Below, in pieces: positions 38,335-49,258 of a stretch of 64,000 bases of DNA (positions within the stretch are counted from its first letter, which is position 1; every line of letters begins with the position of its first letter). This DNA comes from Phaseolus vulgaris. Taxonomy: Eukaryota; Streptophyta; Magnoliopsida; Fabales; Fabaceae. The stretch lies in assembly GCF_000499845.2 (NCBI RefSeq), contig NC_023754.2:29217869-29281868 (forward strand), written 5' to 3'. The translations under genes were made by a program, and so were the position numbers. The notes beneath the pieces are model-generated. The model was given only the letters and a program-made list of their open reading frames with translations. It was not told the DNA's origin and did not search any database.

Positions 38335-39941
38335 ATCAAGGTTCTCGAGAAATAATCTTTTGTTGCTCAACCGCTCTTGTTGCTTATCATCATCTCCACC
38401 CTGCAAAGGTTCCAAATCATTTTAGGAGATGATACAAAATTATTTCCACGAGAATGAAGTATTCTTGTTTTAGCATAATTATATTACTTGATCTTTAGTC
38501 TTTGTACTAATTCCAGCAGCAGCAAGGTCAGCAGCAACAGTTTTTGATCCCTCTAACGCTGCTTTTGAACGGTAATATTTCACTATGGGCAACTTGGTGA
38601 AGTAGATTGCATACAGGAAGATACAAACTAACTCAATGAATGAGGAAATTGCCAAGAATAGTACTGCAAAAATAAGAAACCATCTCTTTACTTTAAAGAA
38701 ACAACTTTTACTGCACTAAGAATCATCATGCATTTTGAAATATACATGACAAAATAATATTCTATTAAAATCAACCAATCAAGACAGTATAAGATACCAA
38801 TGTAGATGATCATTGTAAATAAGAATAACAACATACTTGCTCCCTTGCGAAGTCCATTATTAGATTTCTCGAAAGCTGCCTTGGTCACCATTCTCAGAAC
38901 AGAAATCAGAGCCCCTGATGCTGCCAAACCAGCAAGGTAGGACTGCATAACAGTATGTATTATTTAAGTAAAAAAAGATAAAAGAACACCTCAATCTACG
39001 AGTTTGTAAACCCCGCCTCCAATACATAGGAACTGTAACTAAAAAGGTTATCACTGAAGGATATTGAATAAATTATATGAAAGACAAACCTGGATAAACT
39101 CAGGGCACATAAAACATAGCTCTCCTACCATGCCACCTTCGACCTGAGCATCTGCTATTCCAAAACAAGCAGCAAGCACACATATACCAATATAAGGTCC
39201 AATTCCTCCTTTCCCTGATGTTGCTAGATCAACCTGTCACAATAGTTGAAGCTTGATGACCAAGGAAAATAAGTCACTGACTCACTACGGAAATTACACA
39301 TATCAGAGACGCTGCAAATTATAGAAATGGAAATGGTGTACTTACAACAAGAACAAAGAAAATGCTAATAAAGAAAAGAGTGAATCCAGCCAAATTCCGC
39401 TTTCTAGTGTTGATCTTCGACTCATAGTATGCCAGTATTATCATTGTTCCAATTGCAAATGGTTGATAGACCAAGGTAAGTACCCTTGCAGGATGATATT
39501 TCTTCAGAGTCCAACAAAAGATTCTTTAGAATGAATTATACAACCCATATTTCAAGAAGTATCGGTCAATCACAGTTAGAAAATTTCCATTTCCCATCTT
39601 TTATAGGAGAAACATCTATTGTTGGGGAAAAAAGATATTGTAGAGTTATTTCAAGTCCTATCAGAAACTGAAAGCACCATGAATTACTTACGGGAAACAG
39701 TGTGTAATAGTAATCTCCTATAGTCAACATGCTGTTCCAGGAAACAAGGGACCCGATTCCAAGAATGAAACAAATTGTCATTGCTTCATATTTTCCCTGG
39801 TTGCAATGAAAACAAACCGACTAGATAACAAATTCCATATAGAGAAGTATTACCATTAAACATGTTAGCAGTAAGTTCTTGAGTGAAAATTGCAATTACC
39901 TCGGGTTTTTTTGTTGCTCCACAGTAATCTCTGGCATCCAT
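37247..39941 (-). CDS. equilibrative nucleoside transporter (ENT3/ENT-cluster type), copy 1
   Basis: Nine exons on the minus strand, listed 5' to 3': 39900-39941, 39692-39796, 39346-39501, 39090-39233, 38837-38942, 38488-38663, 38240-38400, 37575-37833, 37247-37357. They join to 419 residues, the usual length for plant ENTs (about 418). Family signatures are GKYEAM at the first membrane helix, ILGIGSLVSWNSMLTIGDYYY, YHPARVL, AFEKSNNGLRKGA, YNVVDLISRY (conserved D310 and R314), FYFTAKYGAQGW and the closing DWLWIIG. About eleven membrane helices are expected. ENTs move nucleosides such as uridine and adenosine across the plasma membrane. The intron after exon 8 has a GC donor (AAG/GCAAGT). Residue 321 is Cys, where copy 2 and remembered relatives have Trp. 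It is most like Arabidopsis ENT3/4/6/7; which one is not decidable here. Confidence 0.92.
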
Positions 39942-41317
39942 GATCACTCCTCTTAAAGTAAACCTTGAGGATAATTAATATTTATCAACAATAACTGCTA
40001 GTCCATAGATATCTGAGTCCTTGGATAAGAAAGTACGTTTTGATTAATGGGTGAATAAATTAGAAAGAGAACAAATATAGATGAACAACACTATTGGCGC
40101 AGTTTAAATCTTCAAGCACAAAGAACTTAAATTTATATGGTTCACCCTGTTAATTTCTCTGCACCTGCTACTGTGTTCTTTTTTAAGGTATTGAATAACT
40201 GGTGCCTACTGTGGGAATTGACGGATTCACAACAAAAATACAAGAACAACCGATATGGAAGTACAAGAATAAATGACACAAGCTTGATGGTTTATGGTGT
40301 TAAAGCTCGCTGAGGCAACAACCAAATTTACTAAGAGAAAAATAGCATCGGTATTATCTGAAGAATATCTTGTTGTACGTTTTATGTATAAATAATTAAC
40401 AACACCTTCTTCACTGAATGGTTAGATCCATTTCTTATCAGTGGCTTGCTATTAAAAATGAATAGAGTGAACTACGATTTAAGAGTCAAGAAGACGAATA
40501 ATTAAGAAGAAATGAATAACATTAACTTGGGTGATTCACCAATCATTTAAATATAAAAACTCATAAATTTTAATTTTCAAATTCTGAAAAAAATTCAGAT
40601 TCTATATTCTAAAAACTAAAAACAAGTGTAATAAATAATATCAAGGAATAAGCCTAAAGAATGCTTATTTTTTAAGTAAAAGGATGCTGCAGGAAAGGCA
40701 CAGATTTGCCTAAAGAATAAACCCTTTTACTGAACGACCTCATAACGAACCAAGTCCGGCCCAAATCTTCTTTCTTCAGCAATCACTGCATGTTTCTTAT
40801 AAACATGTCATTAATCCTACATTTGTGTTCTACTGTCTCCTTTTTATTACAAGAAAACAAAACATATATTTATATGCATTTTTTAATTATTTTATTTAAT
40901 TATACTTTTTAAAATACCTAATCTTAATCTATGTTTAACTTTTGGTTAGATAAGTAATGTGTACTTTTTATCTTACTAGAATAACATCTTAAAAATATTA
41001 CTAAAAGATTAATAAAACTTAATATATACAGTTAACTATTCTTTTTAATATTCTGAAGTTAATTTCTTTTTATAAAGGACAACGGAAAAAGTATTAAACC
41101 TACCCAAACACTATGAAGTCCACAAAAACAAAAGAGTAATCAAGTATGTTCTTTTAATTACTATTCTACTTCACAGGTTTTTCCCATAATGTTATGGCAT
41201 ATAATGCGTTAAGATCTCATGGATTCCGAAAATTGTAAATTAGTTGGTCGATTTCTAGGATTCTCTCCAAGAATTTTGATTAGATCTCTAAAAATATGTT
41301 CAAGGGATGCGAATGGT
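39942..41317. other. intergenic region upstream of ENT copy 1
   Basis: It contains the promoter and leader of the minus-strand ENT gene next to 39942. No other frame or element was recognised; beyond 40850 the sequence is very AT-rich. Confidence 0.45.
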
Positions 41318-41600
41318 TGATCTCCTCAAAATTAATGACTAAAAATAATCATTTGGGCGATAGAGGACTCAAAAATTTGATCTCCTCAACACTAATGACT
41401 AAATATCATCATTCGGGCGATAGGAAATTTAAAAAGTCAATATTTTTATAATCAATGACTAAATATCTTTCTTTAATTGATACAAGACTTGAGAGACTGG
41501 TCTCCTAAAAACAGATGACTAAGTATCAAAAATAAACTCAAGATGTCAATCTTTTCAAAATTAATGACTAAAAATCATCCTTTAAACGATACCCTTCATT
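41318..41600. repeat. degenerate 60-bp tandem repeat, about five units
   Basis: Units begin at about 41318, 41378, 41438, 41498 and 41546. Each contains (T/A)ATGACTAA(A/G)TATCAT or a close variant, and the first three are exactly 60 bp apart. The first two also share TGATCTCCTCAA and GGGCGATAG. Later units are shorter and more diverged. Seen directly; function unknown. Confidence 0.75.
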
Positions 41601-42238
41601 ACTGACTACTTATATATATATCGATTTAGTACGAAACATTTAACAATTAATTTTATGAGTATTAAAATGAACTATATTATTTTGTTTTAATGTAATCAAC
41701 TGAAATCGATTATACAAATAAAAAAATATATACGAGGGTATTATTAAAAAGTGCAAATTAATATCTCAAGTAAACACATTAAGATATAATGATTGTTGTT
41801 TATATTATTATATTATAATGTTGTTACCATACATTTTGAAAAATAGAATTATTAACTAAAATTTTGAAAATGTAACCAAATTAAAACATTTAAAAAATAA
41901 AATGAGAAATCATTATATTAATAGAAAAAAAAACCAATATATAAATTTTAAATATTCTTTATCTCATACAAATAATATTATTTTAACTAAATAATATTTT
42001 ACTTTTAATGTGTTTATTTTTTATATCAATTTTCAATAAAAAATATACTTTGGAAATTATACTTTTAAAAGAAATTTTAGAATAAATTATATATTTACTT
42101 GTATCTTTTCTTTTTACCATTTTAAATAAAAATAAATAAATTTATAATAAACCTAATTTTTTTTAGTGGTATAATTTTAAAATAAATAAATAATTAAAAT
42201 TTTATAAGTAGGCTAGTTTATCTTATATTTTGCAAAAT
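41601..42238. other. AT-rich intergenic DNA
   Basis: Nothing recognised apart from A/T tracts. Confidence 0.5.
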
Positions 42239-43995
42239 GTTTGTACGAGTCAAATATTAGTATTTACTACATGTTTAATATAAGAGTTTTATAAGGTGTT
42301 TAAGTGTGAGAAATATTATAAATTATGATAATTTAAGTGTGATTATTGTAATATTTACTAGAGTGAAAATTTAATATATGAATAATATAAATATATATGG
42401 TGTGATTTATCATTGTTTAATTCTTTAAATACATAAAGATGATAATATTTAAGTTGTCATGACAAAGTCAACCATGTGCGTATATAATTGTAAGCACACC
42501 AACTCATTTCTAAAAAATAAAAAAAAGTAATTAAAAAATAATAATTAATTAATACAAATGCAAATAGAAATAAATCTTGGATATACTTATTAATGTATAT
42601 TGTATATAGATATCTAGTATGACATTATAGTATAATGTGTCCGTGTATATTAATACCTACTAATATTGTTACCCTATTTTTTTTTTATGAGTATATGGAG
42701 ATGGATATTTAAGATAATATTATAACAAGGTTTGTAGGGTTAAACATAGAAATCCATTGAAAAAAATATCTTAGTTTAAAGATCTAAATCATGTATATCA
42801 AAACATTAAATGGTGTGATTTATCATTGTGTTGATTCTTTAAATACATAAACATGATAATATTTAAGTAGTCATGTAAGCAGACCAACTCATTTCTGAGG
42901 AAAAAAACAAAAGTAACTCATTTATGAAAAAAAAAATAAAAAAAAATAAGTTGTACATGATATTAAAAAATAATAATTAATTAATACAAATGCCAATAGA
43001 AATAAATCTTATATACTTATTAATATTAATGTATATTGTATATAGATATCTAGTATGACATTATAGTATAATGTCTTCGTGTATCTTAATAACTACTAAT
43101 ATCATATAAATCTTGGATATACTTATTAATGTATATTGTATATAGATATCTAGTATGACATTATAGTATAATGTGTTTGTGTATCTTAATAGCTACTAAT
43201 ATCGTTATCCTTTTTTTTTATGAGTATATGGAGATGAATATTAAGATAATGTTATAACAATGTAAGATTAAGCATAGAAATCCATTGGAAAAAATATCTT
43301 AGTTTAAATCATGATCTAAATCATGTATATCAAAACATTAAGATGTAAGAAATCATAAAAAAAAATTGTACGTAAAATTATTATAAAGTAAATGCAACGA
43401 AGCATTATTATTATAAAGTAAGTGCAACATAGCATTCTCGCACAAAAAAAAAGGAGAATGAATTTTCAAAGATGTTTGTATGAGTCAAATATTAGTATTT
43501 ACTACAGATTTAATATAAGAGTTTCATAAGGTGTTTAAGTGTGAGAAATATTATAAATTATGATAATTTAAGTGTGATATTGTAATATTTACTAGAGTGA
43601 AAATTTAATATATGAATATGGTGTGATTTATCATTGTATTAATTCTTTAAATACATAACATGATAATATTTAAGTAGTCATGTCAACCATGTGCATACAA
43701 GTCATTTCTGAGAAAAAAAAAACAAAAGTAAGATGTACATGATATTAAAAAATAATAATTAATTAATACAAATGTAAATAGAAATAAATCTTGGACCTAC
43801 TTATTAATGTATATTATATATAGATATCTAGTATGAGTATACACCTACTAATATCTTTGTCCTATTTTTTGTCATGAGTATATGGGGATTGATATTTAGA
43901 GGTGTAGGGTTAAGCATAGAACATTAAGATTAAGATGTAAGAAACTATAAAAAAAAATAAGTGTACATAAAATTATTATAAAGGAAATGCAAGGA

Positions 43996-44091
<96 letters not shown>
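43996..44091. repeat. (ATT)32 microsatellite
   Basis: A perfect, uninterrupted ATT run of about 96 bp inside the tandem array. It creates spurious poly-Ile and poly-Asn frames on the minus strand. Confidence 0.97.
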
Positions 44092-44282
44092 AAAGTAAGT
44101 GCAACATAGCATTCTCGCACACAAAAAGGAGAAGATGTTTGTATGAGTCAAATATTAGTATTTACTACATATTTAATATAAGAGTTTCATAAGATGTTTA
44201 AGTGTGAGAAATATTATAAATTATGATAATTTAAGTGTGATTATTGTAATATTTTCTAGAGTAAAAATTTAATATATGAATA

Positions 44283-44288
<6 letters not shown>

Positions 44289-44314
<26 letters not shown>
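44289..44314. repeat. (AT)13 microsatellite
   Basis: A short perfect AT run within the last block of the array. Confidence 0.9.
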
Positions 44315-44440
44315 GATGTGATTTATCATTGTGTTGATTCTTTAAATACATAAAGATGATAATATTTAAGTAGACATGACAAAGTCGTACTTATATAATT
44401 GAAAGTCTGAGAAAAAAAAAAAGAGTAAGTTGTACCTGAT

Positions 44441-45950
44441 TAATTAATGTTAATTGGACAATAAATTATGAAAAATGACAACATTCGATTCAATTCTATT
44501 TTATTAAAAAAAAACTTCAAAATAAATCATATACACAAACACAATAATTATTTACTTTTGAACCCAAACAATAGGAATTTTCAACTTACAATACACAAAG
44601 TTATGCTTGGAGTTTATGCATTCCTAGATGTGATGGGATCAATTCCTAATTGTCAAAAATTTTCATACTTCAAATAATAAAATTATATAATAAAAAAATT
44701 TAACCACTAAATTAGTAATTAAAAGATCTGGCAGTTGGTTTTCAAATATCTTCCAATTTTCTTATTCATAAATCTAATGGTATTCAACTACTGTATTAGT
44801 AATTATAATGCAAATATCAAGAAAAAGAGATATAAAAGCATAGCATCAGTACATATCAAATTGAATCAATCTGTAAAATGTCGACAAAGAATCACAACTA
44901 GTAATCACAAAACACGTTCGGTGCGGTGAAATTCATTCACAAAAGCAAGAATCCAGTATGCAGTAAATATAAAGAAAATTAGAATAATAGGGGTTTTGAT
45001 ACTCACCGGATGCAGAATTATTGTGAAATGAGTCGTAGAGTTTGCTTGTTCTTACTCTTCCCTCTTCTTCTGCACATGAGATTTAGCAGATGCAGAATTG
45101 TTGTTCTGAAGATGATAACAAATCACTCGCAGACTTTGCTTCTTCTTACCCTTCCCACTTCTGCACACGCGCTCCCGCTTCTTTCCGTTTTCGTCTCTTC
45201 CAGATCTGTGCATTTAAATCAGAATCTCACCTGAATCAAATTAGTATTTATTAATTTTAAAATATTAATTAATTAATCACATTAATTTCCTTTTAAAATA
45301 ATTTACTCGTAATTTTAAAAAAAGTATTAAATATATTTATAAATGTTAGAATCGTAATTGAATAGAGTCTATATTAAGGTTATTCATAAATTATTATTAT
45401 TTATTTTGTTTAAGTTAATAGTATAGATTATTCCCTCACTTCGGGTTAGGGAATTAACATTATTGACTTACCACACTATAAAATATTGTAATATTATTTG
45501 TTCATTTTGTTTTCTTAGATAAAGCTCAAAGAAAATTGATAATTTTTTTCTTGAAAGAAAAAAAATGGCGTTATACTATTAATATATTCTGTACCAACTG
45601 GAGATTGAAAACAGGACGTTTTTTCCATTTAAAACAAGAAAAACTGTGCGCAACTTTTGTTATATTTAATACGGATGGTGGTGCACGTGTTTAATATTTT
45701 CATATGATAATGTTTATAATTTTATTTTTGAGTTTTTTTAAAAAAATTTATCGGCTTTGAGATTTTATACTTACAAAAAGGCTACAAATGCTTTGTTAAA
45801 AGTGTAATTTGCTAAAAGTATATAGTTAAATAAAAAGAAATAACTTTAATCAATTAAAAGTCATTTTAATTTTTTAAAACTTTTTCAAACAAAACGTTTA
45901 AAATACTTGATTGAAACCATGAATTATTAACACCAAATAATTAAACTCAA
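44441..45950. other. intergenic region with a small internal duplication
   Basis: No supported gene. The part at 45005-45235 is less AT-rich, and GATGCAGAATT(A/G)TTGT followed by (AG)A(G/C)TTTGCTT(G/C)TTCTTAC and CTTCCC occurs twice (from about 45010 and 45090). It might be an exon or a transposon piece, but no family is recognised. The rest is AT-rich. Confidence 0.4.
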
Positions 45951-46061
45951 ATTTATTTGCTCATGTGATTCACGTGTTATTGAAAATTGTTTAATTTGTA
46001 AGGTTGGCAGCGAAAAGGCTTGAGGAGGAAGGTTCTTTGTTGGTTGAGGTTCTGGAAAATA
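45951..46061 (+). pseudogene. fragment of the ABC1 kinase gene (last intron end, exon start, 3' UTR) with internal deletion
   Basis: ATGTGATTCACGTGTTATTG, TTGTTTAATTTGTAAGGTTG and GCAGCGAAAAGGCTTGAGGA match the kinase gene at 34380-34432. Then, after a jump, it continues with GAGGAGGAAG(G)TTCTTTGTTG, which matches 34536-34560. The intervening codons of the last exon (about 100 bp) are missing. CTTGA is present on both sides of the gap in the intact gene, so the loss looks like a deletion between short repeats. It lies in the same orientation as the real gene, 11.5 kb further right, and has no coding value. Confidence 0.8.
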
Positions 46062-47646
46062 TAAAAATTCATTTATCTCTTTATATTTTATTGTTATAAA
46101 ATTAATATAAACAAAAACTGAAAATTGTAATCGAGAATAAAATAAAATAAAATATAAAATCCGATGAGACAAAATTAGCCAACAATATCTTTTGTAAACT
46201 TTAGAATAACATGGGAATTCAACTTTTTTCCAATATTAACAAAAAAGTATGAGATTCAAAATTATGAGAATTAAAAGAAAAGAATACTATTTTAGAAACA
46301 GGAAGTTTTCTTGTGAGACTTTGTTTCCAAATTGTACATATATCAAGCATCATATCTAACACCTGAAAGACAAAAGATACTAATTAATGGTGAATTACAA
46401 TCAAACATAATTTTTCAGATATACAATTACATTAGTGTAAAAGAAAAAACACTTACGCAAACATTATTGAAAAAACAACTATATAAATAAGTGAAACCCA
46501 TGATTGATCTAATACTAAATATAAAATAAGATAATACTAAATATAAAATAAGATAATAATAATGAAAAAGGAAAAAGGAAAGCTAGGCCATTCGATTAGG
46601 GATGTTCTCACCTTGCGTACTATCTTGAAGAAGGAATATAAAAAATAACCTGATACTTTTTCGCATCTCCCAAGTTCGAATGCTTTTTTTACTCGTTCCG
46701 GCTTTAGGCACCGTTTGTTTTTTTAAAGAAAAACGTTGATTCACTGTGCAATGAGAAAGTTGGAAAATCAAGGTAACTATTTTTAAAAAACACGTAAATC
46801 AAGAAAAAATTTTCTTCGCAACTATGCGAAGAAAGTCTGTATACAGTATATTATTTAATTAATTAATTTAAATTTACTTTTTTATCCTTTTATATTAAAT
46901 TCAAATTATTTTTATTTTTATTTCTGATAAAAAATAACTAAAATAAATAAAGAATGAAAGAACAAAAATAATAACTAAAAACATAAAACATATAAAATAA
47001 AGGTAAAACAAAATAAGATAAAGATAAAAGATATAAAAAAAATCAAAATAGGATAAATATAAGAGATATAAGGTGATACTAAATAAGTATATGTTGATCA
47101 TAAAAAGGAAAATAAATGAAAGATGATCATTCATTTAATATTTTCTTCAATGGTACATTAAATATTTTGTGCGAAATGAAACATAATTAATGACGAAAAT
47201 TGCACAATCCAGTAATGTTGAGACAAGTTCTTGGTGTTTGACAATATGAACATTTTTTTTCCGATCATGTTGTTCTTTTATGTCCATATCAGTTCTTATT
47301 CAACTTGATTTTTTTTATAATTATATCCTGTATTTTTTACTTGAAATTAACATGATTACATCATCAATAATAATAAAAATAAATACTAATTTATGTTTAT
47401 AGATTTAACTTTTATGTTGTTATAGAGTTTAATTTTTTATTTTCTTCGTTCCTAAAAAAAATAATTTTTAAACTAAACATTTTAAATTTATTACTTTTTT
47501 ATTTTTATTTTGTAAAAACTCATTTTTTTATTCATTAATTATATTTCTAACTATTTTAAACATTAAAAATATTTATTTTTTAATGCATTCAAAATTAAAA
47601 TTATCAAAAAAAAAAAATAATTTATTATTTTTTATTTATTTTTGAA
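46062..47646. other. intergenic AT-rich DNA
   Basis: No gene recognised. A GC-richer patch at 46580-46770 has a 62-codon minus-strand frame (ending in GENIPNRMA) of unknown origin. The part at 46850-47640 is extremely AT-rich. Confidence 0.45.
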
Positions 47647-47780
47647 ATAGTGCTAGATAGAGAAATAAAAAACAAAAGGATGCTAGATAGAGAAATAAAA
47701 ACAAAAGAGTGTTAAATAGAAAAATAAAAACAAAATAGTGCTAATTAGGGAAATAAAAATGTAAATGGTGCTAACAAGAA
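47647..47780. repeat. minisatellite, about 35-bp unit, four copies
   Basis: ATAGTGCTAGATAGAGAAAT with AAAAAACAAAA recurs four times with small changes (GTGCTAGATAG, ATGCTAGATAG, GTGTTAAATAG, GTGCTAATTAG). Seen directly. Confidence 0.8.
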
Positions 47781-49258
47781 AAAAGATTTGGATGCCTTCA
47801 AATCACATTAGAAAGAAAGAGTGAAGAATAGTAACATAGTGATTTTAGGAAATCTCGATTATTTAAGATATATGAAAAAATCCGTTTGGATTTATAATCC
47901 GCAAATTCACTGAGTACTGAGTACCACCACCCCACCCGTCATTGCTAAAGGTAGTCACGAAGTGTAATTTACTTGTAACCACATCAAGTCAAACCGTGAA
48001 GAAACCAAATGCAGAGTGAAAAATCAATATCCTACCTACGTTGAGTAAAGATAAATGAGATAAGCAATATCTAAAGAAAAAAACTACAAATTAATTGAAT
48101 CATCACTTAAGACTCTCATTAGATCCCCTTCTCCCAGAACATTAAGGTTGGTAATGAACAATCCAAATCCAAAATTCAAATTTATATTTTTATAAAAATG
48201 ATTTGGAAATCAAAATCCAAATATTTGGATTGGATTTTAAATTTAAATCTATATTTTTATATAAAAAATGTATTTTAAATCAAAATTTATATTTTAAAAA
48301 AAATTAACATAATATTAATATAGTAATATGTAAAATAGTTTAATATTATATAAATATTAAGAAAATATAATAAAATTATGATTTAATAATACCAAAAAAA
48401 GTTTAAAATAACATAATACATAAATTCTTAACATTAAAATACACCTACCTGTAATACTTTAATTAAACTTTGAAAATATTATATCCATTTATTATGTATG
48501 TAAAAACTTACAAATATTGAAACAAATAAAATTAAAAAAAAAAATATATATATAAAAAAAACTTGATTGCTAGAGGTGCCAGTGAGAGCAAATAAAATTC
48601 CAAAAAGTCAAAAAGTGAATAAGAGATGTTGGATAGAGGTGCATGAGAGAGAGAAGGATCCTCGAATGAGAGAAAAGTATAAAGTGGTGGTTTGGGTAGA
48701 AGAGAGTGAGAGTGCTTTAAAAAATTTGGATTGCAAATCTAGATTTCCAATTTTTAAAATCTGTATAAACAAAATGAAAATCTGATATGAAAATATAATA
48801 AATTGTAGATCAAATTAAAAACTAGATTTAAATAAATGAATTTTGAATGGATTAGAGTGCTACAAAAGTGGAACAGATTGATAAAACTAGATTTTTTGGC
48901 CACCTTTACAATATAGATACCGAGTTTCCGGTATGTCCATTGGAAGAACCTAACACAAATCTAATTAAATCCTTAAAACAGTTTTGGATTAAACCCAGTC
49001 CATGAAAATATATTTGGAATGGAGCAGTTATGGACTGGTCTTGGCTAATTGGAATTTTCGTAACTTTTATTTCAGATTCTCAGGTAAGGCATAAATGTCA
49101 CCGCAAATTAAAGAATAAAAACTGACAGCAACCAATTTAACTACCTTGCTAGATCTTATCGAGTTTGAGAATTAATCTATACAAAAAAGAATACAAGATA
49201 TGGAGCTTAGACACGACAGGTTCAGAGGCATCTTAAGCATATACTTTAGCTCGTGCAA
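47781..49258. other. intergenic DNA downstream of the JmjC gene
   Basis: No supported gene. The interval 48140-48860 contains weakly inverted AATCCAAA/TTTGGATT words at its two sides and could be a worn MITE, but ends were not identified. The segment just above 49100 may be the 3' UTR of the JmjC gene. Confidence 0.4.

Larger units (their letters stand above)
42239..44440. repeat. nested tandem repeat array, about 2.2 kb
   Basis: Three blocks start with GTTTGTA(C/T)GAGTCAAATA at about 42239, 43473 and 44137. Each continues through AAGTGTGAGAAATATTATAA and a GTGTGATTTATCATTGT segment (42399, 42814, 43619, 44317). A second module, ATTAATGTATATTGTATATA with GATATCTAGTATGACATTAT, occurs four times (around 42590, 43025, 43130, 43805). 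Units are 0.66-1.2 kb and internally duplicated, so this is a satellite-like array grown in several steps. There is no coding content. It embeds an ATT microsatellite and an AT run. Confidence 0.85.

Noticed and set aside
43896..44151. Poly-Ile and poly-Asn frames on the minus strand
   Set aside because: Direct products of the ATT microsatellite, not genes.
46583..46771. 62-codon minus-strand frame ending GENIPNRMA that felt organelle-like
   Set aside because: I could not tie it to any plastid or mitochondrial gene from memory. A search against organelle genomes would settle it.
48140..48860. Possible worn MITE with inverted AATCCAAA words
   Set aside because: The repeated words are AT-rich and short, ends do not pair convincingly and no target duplication is seen.
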